DNA of 30,730 nucleotides from JBNKWA01 sp050299555 (GTDB lineage Bacteria; Pseudomonadota; Alphaproteobacteria; Rhodobacterales; Rhodobacteraceae). The first letter of the stretch is position 1; the number at the start of each line of letters is the position of its first letter. Made by a program: the position numbers and the translations under genes. This document shows, in pieces, positions 1 through 8,304 of the stretch. The notes beneath the pieces are model-generated. The model made no database searches, was not told the DNA's origin, and saw only the letters and a program-made list of their open reading frames with translations. The DNA lies in NCBI GenBank assembly GCA_050299555.1, contig JBNKWA010000028.1, positions 1 to 30,730 of the forward strand, given 5' to 3'.

Positions 1-287
1 CGCCCTCCCACCCTCGCGCCCCGGGCGCGCCTGGCGCTGCGCCACGTCCGGCGCCGGCGTCCCCATGGGGACGGGGGATCAAGGTATTGGAATCGCGCAA
101 TTTCCCGTGGGGACGCTCTTGGGGACGCTGGAGTTCGCGCCCAGGCCGGGGTCTGGGCTTGGAGCCGGTGTCCCCACGGGGACAGCAGGTCAAGTCACTG
201 ATATTGCTTGACAAAAGTGCTAGTGCGGACGGGGACGGGCACGCGGACCGCGTCTTCGGCCCCGATTCGGGGGCCATCGGGCCCCGC
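1..287. other. Non-coding stretch with GGGGAC/GTCCCC cluster
   Basis: No gene is recognised here. GGGGAC occurs at 67-72, 109-114, 121-126, 178-183 and 231-236, and its complement GTCCCC at 59-64 and 170-175. The pair at 59-72 is a perfect 14-nt palindrome, and 169-184 is a nearly perfect 16-nt one. The spacing is irregular, so this is neither a CRISPR array nor a simple tandem repeat; a REP-like or intergenic repeat remnant is possible. A TTGACA at 208-213 has no convincing -10 partner. The first 58 bases could be the end of a gene outside the window, but nothing identifies it. Confidence 0.45.
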
Positions 288-539
288 CTAGCCGACTCCA
301 GCCGCCGCCAGAAGCCTGCGGGCGATCATGTCCTTCAGCCGCATCCGCTCCTTGCGCAGTTCCTCCTCGTGCGACGGCGCCACCGGCTCGACATTGGTCT
401 CGGCGCGGTGAACGGCGCGGTTGATCTCGTGGTACCTGTCAGCGAGGTGGCGGAACTCGCCATCGGTGGTCTTGAGCCGGTGGATCAACTCGGCGCTGTC
501 CGGAAAGTCCTCGGCCAGTTCGTGCGGCGTGTGGGTCAC
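288..539 (-). CDS. YdcH/DUF465 family small helical protein
   Basis: An 83-residue protein of the DUF465 (YdcH) family, whose molecular role is not established. The family core is visible at about residues 27-48 (GEFRHLADRYHEINRAVHR), followed by a charged helix at 57-77 (HEEELRKERMRLKDMIARR), the usual helical hairpin. The GTG start at 539 is chosen because GAGGGAGA lies about 7 nt upstream. An ATG 30 nt further upstream would place this ribosome site inside the gene. The length fits the family (roughly 70-85 residues). It is the last gene of a run of minus-strand genes that are probably not one operon, since gaps of 170-250 bp separate them. The family assignment is good; the function is unknown. 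Confidence 0.85.
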   Translation of the reverse strand: MTHTPHELAEDFPDSAELIHRLKTTDGEFRHLADRYHEINRAVHRAETNVEPVAPSHEEELRKERMRLKDMIARRLLAAAGVG

Positions 540-715
540 GGAAATTCTCCCTCGATCTGTTTCCAGCACCCTGCGGCGGCGCAGGCAGAGGGGCGTTGAT
601 CTGGGTCAAGCGAGGGAGACGATGCGGCCGGGAACCCGCCCCACGCCGGCCGGGCGCGACCGAAGCGGTGTCGCGGCATGTCGTGCGGGCCCGGGCGCCG
701 CTGCCCAGGGTCGGC

Positions 716-844
716 TCAGATCGCCGCCCAGTCGGTGAAGCGATAGGTCCCCGGCACGGCGGGGCCGGGCTGCGGCAGGCCGGGTTCGGTGGATCGGGGT
801 GTTTCGGGGGCTGGCTGTGGCTGCCTTTTGCGGTCGGCTTGCAT
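716..844 (-). CDS. Hypothetical 42-residue small protein
   Basis: A short reading frame that starts with ATG behind a near-ideal ribosome site (AAAGGAGA, 6-7 nt spacing). The peptide begins MQADRKRQPQPAPETPRS, is rich in proline and charged residues, and ends PGTYRFTDWAAI. The tail loosely recalls the 'TRYGDWE' ending of DUF1674 (SdhAF4-like) proteins, but the match is too weak to assign a family. There is no signal peptide or membrane segment. It lies alone between the YdcH-like gene and brnA. The main support is the ribosome site and the closed short frame; a conservation search is needed to confirm it is made. Confidence 0.5.
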   Translation of the reverse strand: MQADRKRQPQPAPETPRSTEPGLPQPGPAVPGTYRFTDWAAI

Positions 845-1091
845 GGCGCGTCTCCTTTCCCACCGCAGATGGGGCCGCCGCGACGCCACGGCGAGCCATG
901 TCGCAAAGATGTGGCCGGGTTGTGAGGCGATGTGTTTCGCGTGGGACCGCGGGCCGGGTGATGTACCCGGAAAATGCCCGCCAGCGGGGCGATGGGGCGG
1001 ATGCCGGTCTTGCGTCCTTGTCCTGTCGCCGTCGCCACCGCCGCGCTTGGCCGATTCGGGCGGCACCGCGGCACGGGGCACCACCGCGGGG

Positions 1092-1334
1092 TTAGCGCCG
1101 CACTTCCCGCTCCAGCGCCTCGCGGATCAGCCGCTGGTAGGGCACGCCCTGCGCCCTGGCCTTGGCCTTGACCGCCGCGACCAGCCCCTCGGGCAGGCGC
1201 ATGTTGACCCGGGCGGTCTTGGGCTGCGCCTCCCAGTTCACCTTGCGGAATTGACGGAAGTCGAGGTCGGACAAATCCTGTTCGAGGAACGCCTCGGCTT
1301 CCTCATCGCTGGTCATCTTCGGCACGGTCTTCAT
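1092..1334 (-). CDS. brnA: BrnA antitoxin (ribbon-helix-helix type)
   Basis: An 80-residue antitoxin of the BrnA family, partner of the BrnT ribonuclease toxin encoded just upstream. The N-terminal half is the acidic toxin-contact region (SDEEAEAFLEQDLSDLDF, about 9-26). The C-terminal half is the DNA-binding part: KTARVNMRLPEGLVAAVKAKA (39-59) supplies the beta-strand and first helix, and GVPYQRLIREALEREV the second helix. In known systems BrnA neutralises BrnT and the complex represses the operon. The ATG at 1334 has GAGG 9 nt upstream. This start overlaps the end of brnT by 32 nt; a second ATG at 1316 (residue 7) would reduce the overlap to 14 nt. The order toxin first, antitoxin second is normal for this family. 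Confidence 0.88.
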   Translation of the reverse strand: MKTVPKMTSDEEAEAFLEQDLSDLDFRQFRKVNWEAQPKTARVNMRLPEGLVAAVKAKARAQGVPYQRLIREALEREVRR

Positions 1335-1587
1335 AGCGTCTGGCCTCGCGGGCATGCATGTAGCGGGCGCTGATCGGGCGGACCCGGCCGTCCCGCCAGC
1401 AGAAGGCGACGAAGGCAGCGCGGCCCTCGGCGGTGTGGCCGGCAGCGATGAACCGCTGCTCGGCCGCGGAGTGCTTCGGGTCGGGAGCGACAAGCGGACC
1501 GAGGCGGAAGAAACCCTCGATCTCGGCAACCGTCATCCCGTGCTTTCGCGCCTTGTCACGATTGCCGTCGTCCCAGTCGAAGTCCAT
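1303..1587 (-). CDS. brnT: BrnT ribonuclease toxin
   Basis: A 94-residue BrnT-family toxin (type II; RelE-like fold that cleaves RNA). The family hallmarks are visible in order: FDWDDGNRDKARKHGMTVAE (3-22; known members have WDxxKxxxNxxKHG), then a central RFIAAGHTAEGRAAFVAFCWRD strand region, then RPISARYMHAREARRYE (71-87), which matches the conserved R-I-S-A-R catalytic segment. The length is typical. The gene overlaps brnA, so the two are co-translated. No Shine-Dalgarno-like sequence is seen ahead of the ATG, and the predicted -10 box ends only 3 nt before it, so the message may be leaderless. Unlike the degraded locus at 20.4-20.7 kb, both genes here are intact. Confidence 0.88.
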   Translation of the reverse strand: MDFDWDDGNRDKARKHGMTVAEIEGFFRLGPLVAPDPKHSAAEQRFIAAGHTAEGRAAFVAFCWRDGRVRPISARYMHAREARRYEDRAEDDQR

Positions 1588-1590
1588 CCG

Positions 1591-1619
1591 AATGTATGTA
1601 CAATTGTGTGGACGGTCAA
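1591..1619 (-). promoter_or_regulatory. brnTA promoter and probable BrnA operator
   Basis: On the minus strand, TTGACC (1619-1614) and TACATT (1596-1591) are separated by exactly 17 nt, a good sigma-70 match. The spacer holds two overlapping palindromes, ACAATTGT (1600-1607) and TGTACA (1597-1602), in a locally AT-rich patch within GC-rich DNA. Promoter-overlapping palindromes suit the known autoregulation of brnTA by the BrnT-BrnA complex; that these bases are the operator is inference. The -35 lies 23 nt from the ettA stop, so the toxin pair has its own promoter. Confidence 0.6.
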
Positions 1620-1641
1620 TCCCGTGCGGTGGCGGGTGCCG

Positions 1642-3297
<1,656 letters not shown>

Positions 3298-3346
3298 GCG
3301 GGCGTTCCTTGCCGGTGGTCGGGGTGGATCAGGGTTGGCGGGGCTT

Positions 3347-4315
3347 CTAGCGGCTCGCGCCGGCCGCTGCAATCGCCTGTCCCAGGGCAAAGTCACCGAC
3401 ATCGGCCCAGACCACGGGCGCCTGCAGGTCGCGGAAGAGCCAGTGCCAGCCGTCGGGGTAGAGGCGGTATTCGCCCGCCGGGATGCGGGCGGCGACACGG
3501 CTGACCGCGTCGGGGCGCAGCAGTTCGTCATGGGCGCCCATCAGCGTCAGCACCGGCCGGGTGACGGCGGGCGCGGCAGCGGCCGCATCGTCCATCACCG
3601 CCAGCAGCCCCAGGAGCTCGCGGCCGCTGGGATCGTTGACCCGAAGCGGGTCACGAGCCGCCGCCAACAGCGCCTCGCGGTTGTCGGTGGGATGGAAGCT
3701 GACCACGCCGTCACCGGTGAAGCGGTGGTCGGGGGCAACGGCGCCGACCAGATGCGCGCCGAGCCGCAGGAACGGGTTGACCTGATCGCCGCCGGCGATG
3801 GCGGGGCCGGCGAGGACCAGCCGGTCGGCCTGAAGGCCGCGCGCAGCGGCGGCAAGCGCCACACCGCCGCCCATGGAATGGCCGACCACGGTCAGCGGCA
3901 CCCCCGGATGCCGGGCCCGGACCGCCCGCGAGACGGCGACCGCGTCGTCCTCGAGCACCGCGGCGCCGGGCCAGTCGAGCCGGCTTGCGTTGGCGCCGAA
4001 GCCGCGCTGGTCGTAGGCATAGGTGGTGATGCCCCGCACCGCCCAGGCGCGGGCGGCGCTGTCAAAGGTGATGGTGCCGTGATCGCCATAGCCGTGGATC
4101 GCCAGGATCACCGCCCGCGTCCGGCCCCGGGCCGGCCAGACATTCAGCGCCAGACGGTCGCCTTGCGCGCCTTCGATCCAGCCGGTGACGATCTGGGGTG
4201 CGGCGAGCGGCGCCGGGTCGCCGAGCGGCAGGTCGCGGGCGCAGCCCGAGGCGACGAGGACGGCAATGAACGCTGGCAGGAGGAGGTGGGAAAGGCGGCT
4301 GGGCAAGGGCGGCAC
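3347..4315 (-). CDS. Lipoprotein alpha/beta hydrolase (lysophospholipase/monoacylglycerol-lipase type)
   Basis: A 322-residue serine hydrolase of the Hydrolase_4 group. The N-terminus is a lipoprotein signal: basic start, hydrophobic stretch about 10-21, and lipobox VASGC with lipidated Cys25, so the enzyme is membrane-anchored in the periplasm or outer membrane. The catalytic triad is complete: nucleophile Ser147 in GHSMGG, Asp263 in GAHDELL, His291 in DGWHWL. The HGYGDHG (74-80) oxyanion motif and YDQRGFG are typical of monoglyceride lipase and lysophospholipase L2 relatives. The true substrate cannot be read from sequence; lysophospholipids or acylglycerols are likely. It lies 49 bp upstream of ettA on the same strand. 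Confidence 0.87.
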   Translation of the reverse strand: MPPLPSRLSHLLLPAFIAVLVASGCARDLPLGDPAPLAAPQIVTGWIEGAQGDRLALNVWPARGRTRAVILAIHGYGDHGTITFDSAARAWAVRGITTYAYDQRGFGANASRLDWPGAAVLEDDAVAVSRAVRARHPGVPLTVVGHSMGGGVALAAAARGLQADRLVLAGPAIAGGDQVNPFLRLGAHLVGAVAPDHRFTGDGVVSFHPTDNREALLAAARDPLRVNDPSGRELLGLLAVMDDAAAAAPAVTRPVLTLMGAHDELLRPDAVSRVAARIPAGEYRLYPDGWHWLFRDLQAPVVWADVGDFALGQAIAAAGASR

Positions 4316-4586
4316 CCGGGCAAATGCAGGCGCCGTCCGGCGGCGCCGCGGCGAGCCTAGTGTCCGGCCCGGCCGAATTGAAGGGGCGGGGCGGCACGCC
4401 GCTCACCGCCATGGGCGGGACGGAGGGCCCCGCCTGGCGGGCTGCGGCCATCTTGCGCACGCTGCCCTGCCCCCCAACGGGGCGCAGCAAACGCATGGCG
4501 CATGGGCCTCGCGCGATCCCACGCCACTCGTGACGGATCCCATGCGGCGCCAGCGAACGCGCCAAACGTGTCGGGTGATTGCGCCG
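4316..4586. other. Intergenic stretch, no gene recognised
   Basis: 271 bp between the hydrolase start and the stop of the GGDEF-EAL gene. It must hold the promoter for the hydrolase, but no clear -35/-10 pair stands out. Open frames here have no recognisable product. No terminator with a T-run is seen. Confidence 0.4.
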
Positions 4587-6488
4587 TCAGCCGGCGAGCG
4601 TCGAGGCGCCGGGCTGGAGGACGGTATCGAAATTGGTGCTCGCCAGCCATTGCTCGAGCCGGTCCATCAGCATCGGCCGGCAGATGCCGTAACCCTGAAC
4701 CTCGGGGCAGCCGAGGCGGAGCAGGAGGTCCGCCTGGGCCCGGGTCTCGACCCCTTCGGAGATCACGGCGACGTTCAGCTCGCGGCAGAGTGCGGCAATG
4801 CCGCGCACGATGGTGCGGGCGGCCTGCTCATCCACGATGCGCGCGACCAGCGAGCGGTCCAGCTTGATCCGGTCGATGTCGAGCTGCGCCAGGTGGGTCA
4901 GCCCGGCATAGCCGGTGCCGAAATCGTCCAGTTCCAGCAGGAACCCGGCCGCCTTGAGCGCCTTGAGGTTGGCGATCGTCGCGCCTTCGCTGCCGTCGAG
5001 CAGGACCGTCTCCAGCACCTCGATGGCGATCGCCTCGGTCGGGATGTCTTGGCTGTCGGCCTCCCACTTCAGCAGATCGACATAGCCGCGCTGGGAGAGC
5101 GTCGGCGCCGAGACGTTCAGTGACACCCGGGCATCGGCGAAGCCCTGCCGCCGCAGACGGTTGAGCGCCGCCAGCCCCTTGCGCACCGCAATCTTGTCGA
5201 TCTCGACCATCAGGTTGTTCTCGTCGGCGACGTCGAGAAAGGCGGCCGGGGCCAACGTGCCGCGCTGCGGATGGTGCCAGCGCAGCAGCGTCTCGAAGCC
5301 GGTGACCACGCGGCGCTGCAGGCAGAACTGCGGCTGCAGGAACACGTCGAACTGGTCGCCGTCGAGCCCGGCCTTCAGCTCCTGCGCGGTGCGCTTGCGC
5401 TGCGAGAAGCGCTCGCCCAGCGCATCGGTGAAACAGGCGACGCCGTTGCGGCCGGCCTGCTTGACCTGATAGAGCGCCACGTCGGCCGCCTGAATCAGCT
5501 TGCCGGGCGTGTTGCGCTCGTTGTCCGACAGCGCGATCCCGACGCTGGCACCGATCTGCAGCTCCTTGCCCTCCCACTCGACAGGCTGGGCCAGCGCCTC
5601 GACCAGGCGGCGGCCGATCTTGAGCGGCACCGAGAAGCTGTTGATCCCCGGGCAGACGATGACGAACTCGTCGCCGCCGGTACGGGCGACAAGATCGCCA
5701 TTGCGCACCAGCGCCGCCATGCGTTCGGCGGCGTTCTTGAGCACCGCGTCGCCGGCGGCATGGCCGTGGGTGTCGTTGACCCCCTTGAAGCGATCGAGGT
5801 CGACGGTCAGAACGCCCACCTGGCGGCCGGCAAGGGCGCCGTCGCGCAGGACCGCGGTCAGGAAGGATTCCAGCTTGCAGCGGTTGGCGAGCCCGGTGAG
5901 CAGATCGTGCTCGGCCCGGTAGAGGATGTCCTCGCGGGCATCGCGCAGGGCCAGCTGATGCTCGATCTGCTCGGTCACGTCGCGGGAGACGACGATGACC
6001 TTCTCGGCACCCTTCTTGCCGAAGTCCACCAGCGAGAAGCTGAGCTGGTTCCAGAAGATGGTGCCGTCCTTGCGGATGTTGCGCACCAGCTCGAACTGCT
6101 CGAAATGCTCGAAGCCGCGGTCGTAGCTGAAATTCTCGATCACCTCGGCGGGCGGCATGTCCTCGGGCGGCAGGATGAATTCCTGCGGGCGGCGGCCCAT
6201 GATCTCGTGCTCGGCCCAGCCGGTTATGCGCGAATAGGACGGATTGGACCATTCGATGCGGCCGAGGATATCCTGCACGACGATGCCGTCGCGGGCATGC
6301 TCGACGATCATCTCCAGGACCGAAACCTCGTCCTGCAGGCGCGCGAAGGCTTCCTCGGCCGATTCGATCCGCCGTTCGAGCGCCCGGATCCGGTCCACCA
6401 GCGCGGCGGTTTCGGTCGCACTGCCGATGCCGATGCCGTCTGGTGACGCAAGGACGGCCGGCTGATGTGTCATGTCGGGCTTGGTCAT
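4587..6488 (-). CDS. PAS-GGDEF-EAL cyclic-di-GMP turnover protein
   Basis: A 633-residue signalling protein with no membrane segment, so probably cytosolic. A short coiled coil (about 30-60) is followed by a PAS domain (about 55-178; NPSYSRITGW, then RKDGTIFWNQLSFS and VSRDVTEQ), which points to a ligand- or flavin-type sensor. The GGDEF domain (about 190-355) has intact GGDEF at 271-275 and an inhibitory RxxD site (R262-D265) exactly five residues before it, so diguanylate cyclase activity with product feedback is plausible. The EAL domain (about 370-620) reads ETL (399-401), with the catalytic Glu kept. EVLE, DDFGTGY (521-527), K542 and EGVET (578-582) also support phosphodiesterase activity. 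The ATG at 6488 is preceded by a weak ribosome site; a second ATG at 6473 is possible. Which activity dominates cannot be told. Confidence 0.92.
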   Translation of the reverse strand: MTKPDMTHQPAVLASPDGIGIGSATETAALVDRIRALERRIESAEEAFARLQDEVSVLEMIVEHARDGIVVQDILGRIEWSNPSYSRITGWAEHEIMGRRPQEFILPPEDMPPAEVIENFSYDRGFEHFEQFELVRNIRKDGTIFWNQLSFSLVDFGKKGAEKVIVVSRDVTEQIEHQLALRDAREDILYRAEHDLLTGLANRCKLESFLTAVLRDGALAGRQVGVLTVDLDRFKGVNDTHGHAAGDAVLKNAAERMAALVRNGDLVARTGGDEFVIVCPGINSFSVPLKIGRRLVEALAQPVEWEGKELQIGASVGIALSDNERNTPGKLIQAADVALYQVKQAGRNGVACFTDALGERFSQRKRTAQELKAGLDGDQFDVFLQPQFCLQRRVVTGFETLLRWHHPQRGTLAPAAFLDVADENNLMVEIDKIAVRKGLAALNRLRRQGFADARVSLNVSAPTLSQRGYVDLLKWEADSQDIPTEAIAIEVLETVLLDGSEGATIANLKALKAAGFLLELDDFGTGYAGLTHLAQLDIDRIKLDRSLVARIVDEQAARTIVRGIAALCRELNVAVISEGVETRAQADLLLRLGCPEVQGYGICRPMLMDRLEQWLASTNFDTVLQPGASTLAG

Positions 6489-6582
6489 CCTAGGGGGCGC
6501 GCGACGGAAAGCTCCTCGGTGGCGGTGCCAACATTCAGCCCAGAGGTAAAGATTGCGTGGCTGCTGCGGGTACTGCCGCCGG

Positions 6583-7479
6583 TCAGGCCTGCGGCAACCG
6601 CTTTTCGAACCAGTGATGGGCATAGGGTTCGGCGTTGAAGGCCGGGATCTCGCGCCAGCCCTCGGCCCGGTAAAGCCGAATCGCGGCGGTCAGGGCGCGG
6701 TTGGTGTCGAGCCGCAGCCGGCGCATGCCAAGGCGCCTCGCTTCGGCCTCGGCCTCGCCCAGCAGACGCCGCGCCAGCCCCAGCCCGCGCGCGCCCGGCG
6801 CCACCCAGAGCCGCTTCACCTCGCCGGTATCGCTGCCGTTGCCCTTGAGCGCAATGCAGCCGAGGACGGCGCCGTCCGCCTCGGCCAGCAGGAACGCACC
6901 TAGCGGCGGCTTGAGCGCGGCATCCTCGGGGTTGAGGGAAGCGGCAACGTCGAAGCCGGCATCGAAAAGGGTGTTCAGCTCGGTGGCGTAGGCGGCGACT
7001 GCAGTGCGTGCGCGCGCGTCCTCGGGCGGCACCGGCAGGATGGCAATGCGGTCACGGTTCAGCGCCGCGGTGATGCGGTCGAGCGCCGCCAGAAGCTCGG
7101 CATCCGGCCCGCCGATGCGATCCACCAGCCGCGCCGCCCGGCGGTCCGAGAGCCGGTCATAGGCAGCAACCTCGCGCCGGCCCGCGGCCGTCAGCCGCGC
7201 CGACCGGCGCCGGCCATCGCCGGCCATGGCGCCGACGGTCAGCAGCCCTTCCCTGGCCAGTCGGGCAAGGATCCGGCTGAGCAGCCCCGGATCGAGACCC
7301 AGCGCATCGCGGATTTCGCCGACCGGGCGCCCGGCCTTGCCGCCTTGCCCCGCGGCATGCAGCACCCGGGCAACCCCGAGCGGTCGGCCGCGACCGAGAA
7401 AGCTGTCGTCGAGCGCGCCGATCTCGCGGGTCACGGCGCGGTTGAAACGACGGATGCGGGGCAGGACATCGTCATCCAT
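6583..7479 (-). CDS. MarR-family regulator fused to GNAT acetyltransferase
   Basis: A 298-residue two-domain protein. Residues 1-145 are a MarR-type winged helix (recognition helix around GLDPGLLSRILARLAREGLL, wing around AGDGRRRSARLTAAG). Residues about 150-298 are a GNAT fold: strand pair with GAVLGCIALKG, EVKRLWVAPGARGLGLARRLL as the acetyl-CoA loop, then LRLDTNRALTAAIRLYRAEGW. Such fusions are widespread; the acetylated substrate is generally unknown. The ATG at 7479 has AAGG 9 nt upstream, and a palindromic operator covers that site, so autorepression is likely. It is divergent from nadD. The distance to the GGDEF-EAL gene (94 bp from its chosen start) gives no sign of coupling. Confidence 0.9.
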   Translation of the reverse strand: MDDDVLPRIRRFNRAVTREIGALDDSFLGRGRPLGVARVLHAAGQGGKAGRPVGEIRDALGLDPGLLSRILARLAREGLLTVGAMAGDGRRRSARLTAAGRREVAAYDRLSDRRAARLVDRIGGPDAELLAALDRITAALNRDRIAILPVPPEDARARTAVAAYATELNTLFDAGFDVAASLNPEDAALKPPLGAFLLAEADGAVLGCIALKGNGSDTGEVKRLWVAPGARGLGLARRLLGEAEAEARRLGMRRLRLDTNRALTAAIRLYRAEGWREIPAFNAEPYAHHWFEKRLPQA

Positions 7480-7483
7480 GATC

Positions 7484-7499
7484 GTTGACCTTAGTCAAC
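7484..7499. promoter_or_regulatory. Palindromic MarR-type operator
   Basis: GTTGAC (7484-7489), four bases, then GTCAAC (7494-7499): a perfect 6-bp inverted repeat, with further matching bases at 7481-7482 and 7501-7502. It lies 5-20 nt upstream of the MarR-GNAT start codon and overlaps the ribosome site on that strand. Size, symmetry and place fit a site bound by the MarR domain of the adjacent gene (inference). Confidence 0.65.
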
Positions 7500-7561
7500 T
7501 ATCTCCGCCGCGCAAGTCGCCTCGATGGTGCCGGGGGCCGGCGGCATCGCCCACTGGCGCA

Positions 7562-7591
7562 TTGACAGGTCGATTCACTGCCCGCCATAAG
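7562..7591 (+). promoter_or_regulatory. Predicted sigma-70 promoter for nadD-dacB
   Basis: TTGACA at 7562-7567 is a perfect -35. CATAAG at 7586-7591 is a fair -10 at 18-nt spacing. A start near 7598 would give a leader of about 38 nt before the GTG of nadD. Confidence 0.5.
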
Positions 7592-7635
7592 GTGGTTTCT
7601 CGCAGGGCGGCGCCCTGTACTGCGAGGGGTGGCGC

Positions 7636-8238
7636 GTGCTGCATGGATATCCCCCGGCCCATCCCGGCCAGCGGGTCGGCATTCTCGGGGGGTCTTTCGA
7701 CCCGCCGCACCAAGGCCATGTCCTGATCACCAAGCGGGCGATCCGCCGTTTCGGCCTCGACCGGGTGTGGTGGATGGTGACCCCGGGCAATCCGCTCAAG
7801 GCCGAGGGGCCGGCGAGCATGGAGCGCCGGGTCGCGGCCTGCAAGGCGCTGTTCTCGCACCCCAAGCTGATCGTCACCGATATCGAGCAGCATCTGGGCA
7901 CGCGCTATACCGCCAACACGCTGGCCAAGATGCTGCCGATCTATCCCGGCGTGCGGTTCATCTGGCTGATGGGGGCCGACAACCTGTCCAGCTTCCACCA
8001 CTGGGAGCACTGGCAGTGGATCATGCAGAACCTGCCGGTGGGGGTGATGTCACGGCCCGGCGAGCAGATCTCGGCCGGCCTGTCGCCAGCGGCGCGGCGG
8101 TTCCAGCGCTACCGGCTGCCCAAGCTCGCCTCGCGGGCGCTGCTGTCGCACCGGCCGCCGGCCTGGACACTCCTGTCGGGACCGATGATCGAGATCTCCT
8201 CGACGGCGCTGCGCAACGCCGGCAAGTGGAAGCGCTGA
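7636..8238 (+). CDS. nadD: Nicotinate-nucleotide adenylyltransferase NadD
   Basis: A 200-residue enzyme of NAD synthesis that joins ATP and nicotinate mononucleotide to give deamido-NAD. The nucleotidyltransferase motif GGSFDPPHQGH is at 18-28, WMVTPGNPLK and GADNLSSFHHW (substrate-binding loop) are in the middle, and the C-terminal ISSTALR motif is at about 187-193. All are intact and the length is normal. The GTG at 7636 has GAGGGG about 7 nt upstream; no in-frame ATG before the first motif fits as well. dacB follows 66 bp downstream, and the two probably share the promoter at 7562. The usual alphaproteobacterial neighbour rsfS is absent from the next position. Confidence 0.95.
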   Translation: MLHGYPPAHPGQRVGILGGSFDPPHQGHVLITKRAIRRFGLDRVWWMVTPGNPLKAEGPASMERRVAACKALFSHPKLIVTDIEQHLGTRYTANTLAKMLPIYPGVRFIWLMGADNLSSFHHWEHWQWIMQNLPVGVMSRPGEQISAGLSPAARRFQRYRLPKLASRALLSHRPPAWTLLSGPMIEISSTALRNAGKWKR

Positions 8239-8304
8239 GCGGCACCCAGCCGTTAACCTCTTCGTGCTTGCCCTGAAGGGCGTTCGGGGGCATCTTCCGC
8301 GGCC

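Noticed and set aside
59..236. CRISPR array from the GGGGAC words
   Set aside because: Units are 6 nt, unevenly spaced and in both orientations; no repeats of 24 nt or longer.
8253..8258. CtrA half-site TTAACC upstream of dacB
   Set aside because: A 6-bp word with no second TTAA at N7; too likely by chance to list as a site.
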